Source: SHAN690 sp041391765
GTDB taxonomy: Bacteria; Bacteroidota; Bacteroidia; Flavobacteriales_G; Salibacteraceae
DNA: 64,000 nucleotides
Reading direction: 5' to 3'
Assembly (NCBI GenBank): GCA_041391765.1
Contig: JAWKNJ010000029.1
Location: 12,244-76,243, forward strand
In this document: positions 44,859 through 54,293 of the stretch, one piece after another
Position numbering within the stretch: position 1 is the first letter of the stretch
Layout: the number at the start of each line of letters is the position of its first letter
Position numbers and translations under genes: made by a program
The notes under the pieces: generated by a model
Database searches by the model: none
What the model saw: only the letters and a program-made list of their open reading frames with translations
What the model was told of the DNA's origin: nothing

Positions 44859-45779
44859 ATGCTACGAGCGACCCTATTATACACCTGCCTTACCACAGCC
44901 CTTTTACTAAGTCACAGCAGTAAAGGGCAGTATGCCTTGGACGCAGGTTTCAACCTTGGGTTCGCTAATTACTTAGGTGAAATTGGAGGAGGAGCGGGCC
45001 CTGCTCGCGATTGGATTTTTGATTTGAAACTAGATCAAACAAGATGGAATCCAGGTGGCTTCGTTCGTTACCGATTGGATTACAATTTCGCAATTGCTGC
45101 TTCGTTGAACTTTGCTCGACTTCAGGCTGCGGATAGTTTATCTGAAAATCCGAATCGGTTCACACGCAATCTTCACTTCAGAAATGATATAGTCGAATTA
45201 GCAACAACTGCCGAATATTATTTCTTCAGCCAACCTGATGTTGGACGCACTGGACGTTACCTTTTAGATTTCAAAGCGTATGTTTTCGCGGGGATTGGAA
45301 TGTTTTATAATAATCCCAAAGCTAATTTAAATGGTCAATGGATTGCCTTACAACCCCTGAAAACTGAAGGTCAATCAAAGCCATATAGCAAGATGCAGGC
45401 ATGTATACCATTAGGCATCGGATTGTTTTACACTTTCTCGCGAGTCCATCGCTTTGGATGGAACCTAAGTTGGCGATATACGTTCACTGATTACATTGAT
45501 GATATTAGTGGTCAATATCCGGATCCAGCAACACTGGATGGTAATGCGCTTCTTTTATCAAATAGAACTTCTGAAGTTGCGAATGATCCTTTAGCAGTAG
45601 ATTTAGCACAATATTATGTCAAGGGTGGGGTTCGTGGAAATCCAGATTCTAAGGATTCCTACTTATTGATGTCGTTCACATATTCATACGTCTTCCGCGG
45701 ATCATCCAAATCATTTGGACATCGTAAGAATTACCTCTACGGTCGCAAGCGTGGTCGTGCGGGAAGGGCCCGATTCTAG
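44859..45779 (+). CDS. DUF6089 family outer-membrane beta-barrel
   Basis: 306 residues. Signal peptide (TLLYTCLTTALLLSHSSKG) then a barrel of about ten strands: QYALDAGFNLGFANYLGEIGG, GGFVRYRLDYNFAIAASLNF, FRNDIVELATTAEYYFF, AYVFAGIGMFYNNPKA and FGWNLSWRYTFTDYIDDI. This order and the SYLGEIGG motif are typical of DUF6089 proteins, found next to BAM and OM genes in Bacteroidota. The C-terminus is unusually basic (KRGRAGRARF) but still ends in Phe. No terminator follows. Confidence 0.85.
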   Translation: MLRATLLYTCLTTALLLSHSSKGQYALDAGFNLGFANYLGEIGGGAGPARDWIFDLKLDQTRWNPGGFVRYRLDYNFAIAASLNFARLQAADSLSENPNRFTRNLHFRNDIVELATTAEYYFFSQPDVGRTGRYLLDFKAYVFAGIGMFYNNPKANLNGQWIALQPLKTEGQSKPYSKMQACIPLGIGLFYTFSRVHRFGWNLSWRYTFTDYIDDISGQYPDPATLDGNALLLSNRTSEVANDPLAVDLAQYYVKGGVRGNPDSKDSYLLMSFTYSYVFRGSSKSFGHRKNYLYGRKRGRAGRARF

Positions 45780-45822
45780 TTTTCCTTCAATTTCGTTTTA
45801 TATTCATCGCAAATTATTTGTT

Positions 45823-46344
45823 ATGAAATCACTTTGCTTAGTCGCGTTGCTATTCCTCGTTTCATCTATTGGATATTCTCAGGAATTCGATTCTGACGCA
45901 TTCAAGGGTGATATACAAACACTTTATTTGAGTTCTACTCGAAGTTTTAAGGGGATGAAAAAAGAAGAATCAACGGTTAACGACAATGGTGATACAGAGT
46001 ACGAAACTGAACTTTGCATTCACGGTGCTAATAGATGTTTCATAACGGTGGATGATGAAAAGAGCCACACCTATACCGCACAACTAACCTTTAAAAATGT
46101 TTTAAAGCCAATGGATAAAATGGAGGAAATCATTGGCTTGGTTAATGAAATTACGAGCCAGTATGGACTCGCTAGGGGAAAGACTACCGACATAAAATAC
46201 AAGGGATATCAAAAACATACCCTCGAATTTCCTTCCGATAACATCAACGAAATGGGAAGGAGGCCTACGCTGGGAGTAGGAATGCTGAAGGACGGTAACC
46301 CTATGGAAATCGAGATCACTATTACTGAGCCGCTCTGGAAATAG
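45823..46344 (+). CDS. Secreted protein of unknown function, 173 residues
   Basis: The ATG at 45823 begins a signal peptide (SLCLVALLFLVSSIGYSQ), so the longer frame from 45715 is rejected. The mature protein (EFDSDAFKGDIQTLYLSS, YETELCIHGANRCFITVDDE) is beta-rich with two Cys that may pair. I recognise no family. It follows the DUF6089 gene by 43 bases and ends one base from the convergent glycosyltransferase. Confidence 0.7.
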   Translation: MKSLCLVALLFLVSSIGYSQEFDSDAFKGDIQTLYLSSTRSFKGMKKEESTVNDNGDTEYETELCIHGANRCFITVDDEKSHTYTAQLTFKNVLKPMDKMEEIIGLVNEITSQYGLARGKTTDIKYKGYQKHTLEFPSDNINEMGRRPTLGVGMLKDGNPMEIEITITEPLWK

Positions 46345-46345
46345 G

Positions 46346-47092
46346 CTATTGCCAATACTGAGATATCTTTGAGAGAGGTTTCAACCAACGAGTAAGAAAG
46401 AATGGCTTATAGCCATTGATCTTCCAAGCCTTTGCATCTTCTTGATTAGCAAGCCATCGATTTTTTATAGATTGATTGCTTGCGCCCCCTACCCTCATCT
46501 TTACTAAAACCATTGGGAGATAGCACGATTTGAGTTTATGCTTTAGCAGCATTCGCAGCATTAGCTCGTAGTCGGCCGAAATCCGAAAATTAGTGTTATA
46601 AACTCCATACTTCGTGTAGGCATCCTTCCTCAGATAAAAAGTTGGATGAGCGGGCATCCATCCCATTCTGAATAAATTCTCTCTGTAAGGTTTTGATTTC
46701 CAACTGCGCACCATCCTATTTACGTCATCACGATCCACATACTGCAAATCGCCATAAACGGCATCTACCTCTTTATTCACAAATGCTCTTGCAACACTGG
46801 AAATCACGTTAGAATCGGCCAAGAAATCATCAGAATGAATAAAGCCTATGACTTCTCCGGTGGCCATTTGAATTCCCTTATTCAGGGCATCGTAAATTCC
46901 TTTATCAGGTTCTGTGATCCAATTTGAAATAATATCAGAATTGGAAAGAATGAGTCCAATGGTTTCATCGGTCGAACCGCCATCAACAACTAGGTACTCT
47001 AGATCGCTATGGTCCTGTTTCCTGACGGAATCAAATGTGGACTGCACGGTTGAAGCACTGTTAAATGTTGATGTGATGAGCGATATCTTCAT
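46346..47092 (-). CDS. Glycosyltransferase family 2
   Basis: 248 residues. GT-A fold motifs: MKISLITSTFNSASTVQST at the start, VVDGGSTDETI, and HSDDFLADSN (DXD-type metal site at about 88). PAHPTFYLRKDAYTKYG is typical of polysaccharide GT2 enzymes that act on lipid-linked sugars at the cytoplasmic face. Last gene of the minus-strand polysaccharide locus; its start overlaps the acetyltransferase gene by four bases. Donor and acceptor unknown. Confidence 0.88.
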   Translation of the reverse strand: MKISLITSTFNSASTVQSTFDSVRKQDHSDLEYLVVDGGSTDETIGLILSNSDIISNWITEPDKGIYDALNKGIQMATGEVIGFIHSDDFLADSNVISSVARAFVNKEVDAVYGDLQYVDRDDVNRMVRSWKSKPYRENLFRMGWMPAHPTFYLRKDAYTKYGVYNTNFRISADYELMLRMLLKHKLKSCYLPMVLVKMRVGGASNQSIKNRWLANQEDAKAWKINGYKPFFLTRWLKPLSKISQYWQ

Positions 47093-47643
47093 CCTTCAAT
47101 TCTCCTCTCTTTCACTTTTTGTGCTGGATTACCACGATAAATGCTCATTGGCTCCAAGTCAGTGGATGCAACAGAACCAACGGTCAACACAGCATGATCG
47201 CCTACTATAACCCCTTGGGTAACAATAGTTTTAGCTCCTATCCATGCGCCACATCCAATCGAAATCGGCTTTAACAGCAAATCAAATGTTGACTTTGAAT
47301 AATCATGATTGCCTGAAAGAACAAGCGCACCTTGCGAAATACATGCATTCGCCCCTATGGATACAATGTCCAAGTTATCAATCCAAACGCCCTCCCCGAT
47401 CCATGCGTAATCACCCACCTCCAATTTCCAAGGATATTTGATATTGACCTTAGGTTTAATCACGACACCCTTTCCGATCTTGGCTCCAAAAAGCCTCAGT
47501 ATCGCACATTTCGTACTGTAGGGCAACAGTGCGTGGGAATTAATGAAGACAATGCTCGTCAAATACCAAAGCAATCGCTTTAAACCTCCAGCCCCCGGGT
47601 TATACCATCGGTTGTCGAACTTACTGAGATCGGTTTGCTGCAC
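47089..47643 (-). CDS. WcaF-like hexapeptide-repeat acetyltransferase
   Basis: 184 residues. Left-handed beta-helix repeats (IGKGVVIKPKVNIKYPWK, IGEGVWIDNLDIVSIGAN, ISQGALVLSGNHDY with the active His, IGAKTIVTQGVIVGDHA, VASTDLEPMSIYRGNP) fit the colanic-acid-type WcaF/WcaB O-acetyltransferases. The N-terminal NPGAGGLKRLLWYLTSIVF segment is common to these proteins. It should acetylate a sugar of the repeat unit from acetyl-CoA. Overlaps both neighbours. Confidence 0.88.
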   Translation of the reverse strand: MQQTDLSKFDNRWYNPGAGGLKRLLWYLTSIVFINSHALLPYSTKCAILRLFGAKIGKGVVIKPKVNIKYPWKLEVGDYAWIGEGVWIDNLDIVSIGANACISQGALVLSGNHDYSKSTFDLLLKPISIGCGAWIGAKTIVTQGVIVGDHAVLTVGSVASTDLEPMSIYRGNPAQKVKERRIEG

Positions 47644-48763
47644 TGAAAAGGTTTAGGTATTGTTTGCGAATGTCGTCAAAGTCAAATTTACCGCGCACAT
47701 ATTCCATCGCCCTTCCCGACATTTGAGCATAGTTGGCATCTGAAATCTCGGTGGCTAACTTGATGGTTTCCTTCCATCTTTCGGGGTCATCAAGTGATAT
47801 GACCCAACCTGCACCAAACTTTTCCACATCATTCCAAGGGGTTTGATCGCTAATGATCACGGGAGTTCCATGAGCTAGGGCCTCAATGATGGCATGGCCA
47901 AAGTTTTCTCCGGTCGTTGGAAAAATTCCATACCCAGCTTTAGAATACCAGTCCGTGAGTTCTGAGGGAGAAAGTGCCCCTCTGAACAGTATTTCTGCCT
48001 TCGCTTTACGCGTTGTTTCCTTACACAATTGAAAATAACTCTCATCATCCGAACTACCAATCAGCTCTAAGGTCAAGGATTCTAAATCGCCTAATTGCTC
48101 GATCAAAAACAGCGTATTCTTCACCGGACTAATTCTAGCGACACTTAAAAACAAGTTACGGTTCTTGGTGGAAAATGAAGTTCTATGATCTGAAACAGGC
48201 TCCGGAATGTTCCTTGCCAAAACAATTTGGGCTTTTGAAAACACCAATTTAATGGCCTGCTGTTCGGCTTCACTAGCTGCATGAAACAACACCTTGCGTT
48301 CTATGTCCAACATTCGATACACCGAAATTAGTATCCGCTTTTTTTCTGATTTCAACGCGATGGCATTAGCGTTAAGCATACCTCGTGCTGAAACAATGAT
48401 TGAACACTTTTTATTAAGGGTTAATAAATATATCAGTGGAAGCGCATTGAAGACTGGAGAGTACACTCCGTTGAAAAACAAGGTCGTTGACTCGGGTGCA
48501 TTTCTGATTTCAGCAAATACTGCGCTGAGGTACTTCTTGCTCAAGTACTTTACCTGAAAGTTGCTTTCATTGAGCCATTTATCTGCCTCCAACTCATAAG
48601 GTATTGAGTCCTCCCAATCAGTATTTCGCGTAAGTACACGAAAATCAAACTCACCACACATAAGCCGCACCATGTTGTAAACGGACTTAATCGGTCCACC
48701 GGCCTTGTATCCTGGCACAAACCAGTCAGTAAGAATCAGGATTTTTGGTTTAGTCGACTCCAT
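47621..48763 (-). CDS. Glycosyltransferase family 4
   Basis: 380 residues, GT-B fold. The start KILILTDWFVPGYKAGGPIK matches GT4 enzymes of polysaccharide loci; the C-terminal donor site has SVARISPVKN, FRGALSPSEL and GENFGHAIIEALAHGTPVI (E-x7-E type). It probably moves a sugar nucleotide-activated residue onto the growing repeat unit. Overlaps asnB by 14 bases and the WcaF-like gene by 23. Confidence 0.88.
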   Translation of the reverse strand: MESTKPKILILTDWFVPGYKAGGPIKSVYNMVRLMCGEFDFRVLTRNTDWEDSIPYELEADKWLNESNFQVKYLSKKYLSAVFAEIRNAPESTTLFFNGVYSPVFNALPLIYLLTLNKKCSIIVSARGMLNANAIALKSEKKRILISVYRMLDIERKVLFHAASEAEQQAIKLVFSKAQIVLARNIPEPVSDHRTSFSTKNRNLFLSVARISPVKNTLFLIEQLGDLESLTLELIGSSDDESYFQLCKETTRKAKAEILFRGALSPSELTDWYSKAGYGIFPTTGENFGHAIIEALAHGTPVIISDQTPWNDVEKFGAGWVISLDDPERWKETIKLATEISDANYAQMSGRAMEYVRGKFDFDDIRKQYLNLFSAANRSQ

Positions 48764-50615
48764 GACGCTCCATCCAATCAGATAATACGACCAAGGGCCA
48801 GATTCGTGACCATGTCACATTGGGGTCTCCTTTCAAAAATTGTTGCCACAACTTATTCAGTGCCGGGGCATCAAAATAGGAACTAGCTGCTAAGCTCTCA
48901 AGTTTGGCCTCGGAAAAAGGGCGAAGTTCTTTTTTCATCCATTGCTCCCAAGGTAAGACAAACCCCATCTTCGGACGGTTTACGACTTCATTTGGAAGCA
49001 GGTCATTGAAACTCTCAACCAACAATTTCTTTGGGGAATGGGGAAACTTTACGTCATCCGCAATATGCATGGCATACTGCACAAGTTCATGATCCAAAAA
49101 TGGAACACGAACTTCCAAGGCGTGAGCCATAGACATTTGATCCGTGTCCCTCAGCAACACGTTTTGCATGTAAGAATTGATTTCAGCCACTCCTATTCTG
49201 CCTAACACTGGAAGTTGCGCAAATTCATCATACCGTTCCAACTCTAACACCATAGCTTTCACCGCGTTTTGAGTCAGTTTGGACCTACCAGTTAATTGTG
49301 CGATTTGAGGATCCAATAGGGCCTTTCGGAAAATAGGATACAAGTTTTCCAAATCAAAATAATCACTGGTCAAAATCTCGCGAGTCTTAAGTGAGGCGAT
49401 GCCAGGCTTTGCGACAGCGATTGCACTCCCTAATAAACCGCGTATGCCTTTCGGAAAACTCAGTATCCAGCTGCGATCTGCTATATATGGGATGCGTTTA
49501 AACACATCGTAACCCGCAAATAGTTCATCACCTCCCAAACCCGATAGCGCCATGGTGATTCCCTGATTTTTAGTTTCCCGAGAAACAATCCATGTGTTGG
49601 GACCATCACCAGATGGATGATCTATTGCCGATAACGCTTCAGGCAGTGCTTCAAGAAAATCAGCGGGTTTTAGCCTGATTTCGTGGTGACTGGTATTCAA
49701 CTTTTCAGCAATTGTTCGTGCGTACTTAGATTCGCTGAACTCGGATTCATCAAATGAAACATTAAACGTATCCACTTTCTGCCCAAGCTGTTCGGACATG
49801 ATGGCCACGATCAAACTCGAATCAATACCTCCCGATAAAAAAGCTCCAAACGGAACATCGGCAACGAGTCTTCGCTCTACTGCAATGGTGAGTTTTTCCC
49901 GTATGTTTCTTCGAATTACCTCGGGCTCGCGGTCAAAATGAAGTTTTTGCCACGGCTTCCAGTAATCAACCTTTTTTGTTTCGCTATCGGATATTTCAAG
50001 GTATGTTCCTGATTCGAGCATTTTCACGCCTTCTAAAATGGTATTTGGAGCATGCACACACTGGTAGCGTAAATAGTCAATCAAAGCCGAGTCATCCAAT
50101 TTTGGCCGAACGAGCCCTGAGGCCAACAGTGACCGCACTTCCGATGAAAAAACAATGGAATGTCCCACACGCACGTAATAAAGTGGCTTAATTCCCAATC
50201 GATCTCGCACCAACCAGAGCTTTTCCTCATGTTCATCCCATAAAGCAAATGCAAACATTCCATTAAATAGTTGCAGTGCTTTCACCCCCCACTCCATGAA
50301 CGCAGCCAAAAGAACCTCTGTATCCGAATTCGTTTTGTAGGGATAGTCTGAAAGCTGGGCTTTCAATTCGCGATAGTTATATAGTTCACCGTTGTATACC
50401 AAGGTATAACGGCCATCTGGCGAGCGGAATGGCTGGTTGGAACCCCCTTGCAAATCAATAATGCCAAGCCGCCTATGGCCTAACACTACATTTTTACCAA
50501 GGTATATACCCTCTGCATCCGGTCCGCGATGTGACAGTGCATCTATCATGGATTTCGCCTTAGTCTCCGGCTGATCAATACGCTCTAGTCCATAAATACC
50601 TGCTATTCCGCACAT
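48750..50615 (-). CDS. asnB: Asparagine synthetase, glutamine-hydrolysing
   Basis: 621 residues. The glutaminase domain starts MCGIAGIYG, with Cys2 the nucleophile after Met removal; GELYNYRELKAQL and RLGIKPLYYV follow. The ATP-pyrophosphatase domain has FLSGGIDSSLIV (about 255). AsnB homologs in polysaccharide loci often amidate a sugar acid (for example uronic acid amide) and not aspartate; both are possible here, and the location favours the sugar role. Its stop and the next start are adjacent. Confidence 0.92.
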   Translation of the reverse strand: MCGIAGIYGLERIDQPETKAKSMIDALSHRGPDAEGIYLGKNVVLGHRRLGIIDLQGGSNQPFRSPDGRYTLVYNGELYNYRELKAQLSDYPYKTNSDTEVLLAAFMEWGVKALQLFNGMFAFALWDEHEEKLWLVRDRLGIKPLYYVRVGHSIVFSSEVRSLLASGLVRPKLDDSALIDYLRYQCVHAPNTILEGVKMLESGTYLEISDSETKKVDYWKPWQKLHFDREPEVIRRNIREKLTIAVERRLVADVPFGAFLSGGIDSSLIVAIMSEQLGQKVDTFNVSFDESEFSESKYARTIAEKLNTSHHEIRLKPADFLEALPEALSAIDHPSGDGPNTWIVSRETKNQGITMALSGLGGDELFAGYDVFKRIPYIADRSWILSFPKGIRGLLGSAIAVAKPGIASLKTREILTSDYFDLENLYPIFRKALLDPQIAQLTGRSKLTQNAVKAMVLELERYDEFAQLPVLGRIGVAEINSYMQNVLLRDTDQMSMAHALEVRVPFLDHELVQYAMHIADDVKFPHSPKKLLVESFNDLLPNEVVNRPKMGFVLPWEQWMKKELRPFSEAKLESLAASSYFDAPALNKLWQQFLKGDPNVTWSRIWPLVVLSDWMERHGVD

Positions 50616-51667
50616 TATTTTGTAAAAGAAAGAAGTTTCTCAGCCCAAATTCCAGGAGTGTTCATCAATCCAAGTGCATGACTTCGATTAGACATTTGAA
50701 GCAGCTCTTCATCTGTTTTGCCAGCAATCCATTTCATTTTGGACAGAATCGACTCGACAGACCCTGATTGAAAAACAGCACCATTCTCTTTGTCGAAAAG
50801 AAAAGCCTCACGAGCGCCAATCTTATCGCTCAATAACATAGGAAACCCCGCTGCAGCCATTTCATGTACACTCACACCCCAAGGTTCAAAATGACTTGGT
50901 AAAATGTAAACTCCAGTTTCCCTTAATATAGGTAACATTCGATCGGGTTGTACAAAACCGAAATGACGGATACCTTCCGATTCCACGCGACTATCAAATT
51001 GATCACCGGTGCCAACGCACCAAAGTTCCCAATCTGAATGTTTCTGGTGAAATCTTCTAAATGCTTCCCATAAATCAAAGATGCCCTTATGTTTTACATA
51101 TCGTCCAAGATAAAGGAATCGTTTGGGTAGCTTTTTTGCCTTCTCGGTTTCCGTATGATATTTCCAGAACCGATCCACATCAGCTGAATAAAACCCAGTG
51201 CGTACGTGATTTTCTGAAAATCCAAGCTTCAGTGCATATTGTTTCTGAACAGCACCCGGAACAAAGGCAGCATTAAAAGCTCTTTGAATGGTGAATGGCG
51301 CCATCATGCTGGCAAATATCTGCCTCCAGCTACCTATCCAATGATTATCCATGGACAATACCGTGGGAATTTTTTTATAAAAATGTTTGCAAACGTTCAC
51401 GTAGCCTTTATCCATCCATCCACTACACAAAATAATGCCTGGATTATTTTTTAGAACTATCTCCTCGAGCTGGGTATCGGTCAGCGTATCTCGCGAATAA
51501 TGCTCACAAAACGATAAATCCAACTGAAACGGTGCTTCGGGATTGATTGGCCAATGAATCAACAGCAAATCCACCTCATGCGCCACCAAAGCCTTGAGAC
51601 AGGCTAAGGTATAGTCGGCAAGCTCGGAGTAAAGAATGGTGACCCTTGAAGGCCTTTTGTCATGCAA
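50615..51667 (-). CDS. Glycosyltransferase (GT-B, family 4-like)
   Basis: 350 residues from TTG 51667; the open frame could also start at TTG 51673 or 51703, with longer overlap into the epimerase gene. GT-B motifs: PKRFLYLGRYVKHKGIFDLWEAF, LWCVGTG, and the donor site YILPSHFEPWGVSVHEMAAAGFP. A typical member acting in polysaccharide assembly; the sugar is unknown. The last base is shared with the asnB start region. Confidence 0.85.
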   Translation of the reverse strand: MHDKRPSRVTILYSELADYTLACLKALVAHEVDLLLIHWPINPEAPFQLDLSFCEHYSRDTLTDTQLEEIVLKNNPGIILCSGWMDKGYVNVCKHFYKKIPTVLSMDNHWIGSWRQIFASMMAPFTIQRAFNAAFVPGAVQKQYALKLGFSENHVRTGFYSADVDRFWKYHTETEKAKKLPKRFLYLGRYVKHKGIFDLWEAFRRFHQKHSDWELWCVGTGDQFDSRVESEGIRHFGFVQPDRMLPILRETGVYILPSHFEPWGVSVHEMAAAGFPMLLSDKIGAREAFLFDKENGAVFQSGSVESILSKMKWIAGKTDEELLQMSNRSHALGLMNTPGIWAEKLLSFTK

Positions 51668-52613
51668 TGGCAACTCGATCAGATTGGCCAGCAATGTTAC
51701 CAATCATCAGCTTAAGACCGTCTTCCAAGGACAATAGTTCTTTTTGAAGACATTTCTTCATTAATTGATTATCCGGAACCCTTCGTGTCATGTCTCCTTC
51801 TTCAAGTGGATCTATGTGGACAATTTTAGAGTTCGAAGCAGATAATTTGATAATCAATCGGGCCAGATTCAGAATTGTAATTTCTTCTGACCCACCAATA
51901 TTCACTACTTCATTAACCAAGGATTGATCTTCCATGGCTTTTACACACATGGCTACATTATCATCTACATGCAAAAAAGTCCGGGTTTGCTGGCCATCTC
52001 CATAAATCAGAATGTCACGATTGGCCTTAGCCAGATGCATGAACCTTGGGATCACAAAATCAACACTCTGTTCTGGGCCATAGGTATTAAAAAACCTAAA
52101 AATCGTATAGTCTAATCCATGGATCTTTTGATACGATTTGACGTATGCCTCACCTACATTTTTAACTGCTGCATATGGAACCCGCGCATTCAATGGAGTC
52201 GTTCGTTCGTTTTGTGGAAATTCTACAGTCTCTCCATACACTTCTGAGGATGAAGAATAAAAAACACGCTCAACACTAGTGTTTTTTGAAAGTGAGAGCA
52301 CATTCTTGATCCCTTGAATGTCATCCAGCACTTTAATAGGATATTGTTGTGTACGCTGCACACCAACCACAGCCGCTAAGTGAAACACAAATCGAAACTT
52401 GTTACCCAACATCACTGCTGAAAGATCTTCGTATGAGTTTACATCGCAATTGACAAAGACCCAATTCTTGAAATGGTCGCTGGGCAAGTTATCTCTGCTT
52501 CCTGTGCTGAGATTATCGACAATTACCACCTTGTTTAAAGGGTTCTCCACCAGCTTTCTGGCTAATCGCCCACCAATGTGTCCCGCACCACCCGTTATGA
52601 GTATTTGATTCAT
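51660..52613 (-). CDS. NAD-dependent epimerase/dehydratase (extended SDR)
   Basis: 317 residues. GGAGHIGGRLA is the NAD-binding site; SSSSEVYGE and the YAAVK (Tyr-x3-Lys) form the catalytic part; RFFNTYGPEQ and TRTFLHVDDN are typical of UDP-sugar epimerases and UDP-glucuronate decarboxylase. It probably makes a UDP-sugar precursor for the polysaccharide, but the C-terminal half is too general to name the substrate. It is the first gene after the disturbed region to the right. Confidence 0.88.
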   Translation of the reverse strand: MNQILITGGAGHIGGRLARKLVENPLNKVVIVDNLSTGSRDNLPSDHFKNWVFVNCDVNSYEDLSAVMLGNKFRFVFHLAAVVGVQRTQQYPIKVLDDIQGIKNVLSLSKNTSVERVFYSSSSEVYGETVEFPQNERTTPLNARVPYAAVKNVGEAYVKSYQKIHGLDYTIFRFFNTYGPEQSVDFVIPRFMHLAKANRDILIYGDGQQTRTFLHVDDNVAMCVKAMEDQSLVNEVVNIGGSEEITILNLARLIIKLSASNSKIVHIDPLEEGDMTRRVPDNQLMKKCLQKELLSLEDGLKLMIGNIAGQSDRVAIA

Positions 52614-53090
52614 TTTTTATTTCTAATCAATGATTTAGATGAAGCAGCACCTCAACCGCAATCCTGAATTACAACCATGATACGAGCAAAGCTCGTAAAG
52701 AGTTCAGAAATAAAAAGTAAAAGGTAGTGAGCAACTTAATTTTGTCATGAAATTGGCATTTCCTTCACATGATTAAAAGCAGCAATGTTATTGTATACAT
52801 ATTCAACATACCTGTCTGTTAAAGGTGAGGATGAATCTGTTGCCCATAAAAACGTGCTATTTGGCAACATTCTCCTGTCGTGTCTATTCGAATAATTCAT
52901 GCTTGTTGTTTGGATTCATGAAGCTGAACACGGCTCCGATTTCGTATTGCTTGAGATGTGCCAAAAGCCTTAGCAAGACAACTCAAGTCCAAATGCTCAC
53001 AATAGAAGACCATAGTGATTTTCAAAATTACTTTACTAATATAGCCGGCAATTATGGGTACCCATTAGGCAACAAAACACCTGTTTATTT
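52614..53090. other. Disturbed intergenic stretch with short unassigned frames
   Basis: No gene is clearly supported. On the minus strand a 51-codon frame (52745-52900) ends MPIS and looks protein-like in composition; on the plus strand one ends PVYL just before the acyltransferase start. A 7-bp perfect hairpin (TACGAGC/GCTCGTA, 52681-52697) lies near the epimerase start but has no T-run. It may be the decayed edge of a former gene. Confidence 0.4.
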
Positions 53091-54188
53091 GTGACGAAAC
53101 CCAATGTCTACTTTCCAAATCTAAATGGCCTTCGCTTTATTGCTGCTTTTGCAGTTTTCATTCACCACAATGAACAACTAAGAGGCCTCTTTCATTTGAA
53201 TAACTTTTGGAAAAAAGATTCACCAGTGTTTCTAATCGGCAAGCTTGGTGTGAATATGTTTTTTGTGCTAAGTGGCTTTTTAATTACGTACTTGTTGCTT
53301 CAGGAAATTAAGGTTAATGGTAAAATAAACCTGAAGAACTTCTACACAAGACGAGTACTCCGAATTTGGCCTTTGTATTTTTTCATGGTATTTCTTGGCT
53401 TCTTGGTTTTCCCCAATTTCAGCTTATTTAACCTGCCCATTGATTTTCACCCGAAGTTATCCATATGGATAGGTTATTTACTTTACCTCCTTATGTTTCC
53501 TAATTTGGTGTCTCCATTGATCGGTGATTTCCCCTTCATTTCACATTTATGGTCTATTGGTGCTGAAGAGCAATTTTATGTTCTATGGCCCATACTAATA
53601 GGCATTACTCAAATTAGAAATTTTTGGGGTATTTTTTCTCTGATCGGTATCTACTTGGCTTGCGAGATTCTATTAAAGCTTGACTTAGAGTTGTGGTTCA
53701 TCCTTGACAAAGTGCTCAGTGCTATTTACTACGTATTTAACTACTCAAGTATGCTTATTGGATGTGCATTTGCATTAGTCCTTTTCAATAAAAATAGCGC
53801 GCTGAAATGGTTACAACAGCTTTGGTTGTTTTGGTCAGTAACAATCATACTAGTCTGGCTCATCGCAAATGGAATACGCTTTCCATTTTTACACTTCCAA
53901 ATCTACAGTCTACTGTTTGGTATCGTAATTCTAAATCTAGCTTCCAACTCCAATATATCAAGGGTATTAGAGGGAAAACCATTTCGTCATTTAGGTGAAA
54001 TTTCATACGGGTTATATATGTACCATCCTGCATGTATCGTAGTTGTTATTAATATTTTCGAATGGATTGGTATTTCAAACCACGCCAGCCAATTTTCTTT
54101 TTCATTTGGTCTTACCTACATTGTATCATTATTGTCATACAGGCTTTTTGAAAAGAAGATCCTAGCTTTAAAAGAGAGGTTTTACTAA
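53091..54188 (+). CDS. Acyltransferase 3 family membrane protein
   Basis: 365 residues from GTG 53091; NVYFPNLNGLRFIAAFAVFIHHNEQ carries the catalytic-type Arg and His of the family, and LIGKLGVNMFFVLSGFLITYL is the next motif. About ten TM segments. These integral proteins O-acylate sugars of LPS, capsule or Nod factors, usually from cytoplasmic acetyl-CoA. It is the only gene of the locus on the plus strand, and clean sequence on both sides of it gives way to disturbed stretches. Confidence 0.88.
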   Translation: MTKPNVYFPNLNGLRFIAAFAVFIHHNEQLRGLFHLNNFWKKDSPVFLIGKLGVNMFFVLSGFLITYLLLQEIKVNGKINLKNFYTRRVLRIWPLYFFMVFLGFLVFPNFSLFNLPIDFHPKLSIWIGYLLYLLMFPNLVSPLIGDFPFISHLWSIGAEEQFYVLWPILIGITQIRNFWGIFSLIGIYLACEILLKLDLELWFILDKVLSAIYYVFNYSSMLIGCAFALVLFNKNSALKWLQQLWLFWSVTIILVWLIANGIRFPFLHFQIYSLLFGIVILNLASNSNISRVLEGKPFRHLGEISYGLYMYHPACIVVVINIFEWIGISNHASQFSFSFGLTYIVSLLSYRLFEKKILALKERFY

Positions 54189-54293
54189 GGTTTTAACTTT
54201 GTGAGTAGTTCCTTTTTGAAGGAAAGCAATGAGAAAGCTTAGACAAGCTATACCTGCTATCGCATTATGCCACTTGCCTTAGTAAGGACAATA
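54189..54293. other. Short stretch with nothing assigned
   Basis: Lies between the convergent stops of the acyltransferase and the WecE-like remnant. A weak hairpin (CTTTCC/GGAAAG near 54208-54229) is present; no gene. Confidence 0.4.

Noticed and set aside
52825..53094. 89-codon plus-strand frame before the acyltransferase gene
   Set aside because: Mixed composition without a family, overlaps the acyltransferase start and lies in a disturbed stretch. Kept only as part of the unassigned region.
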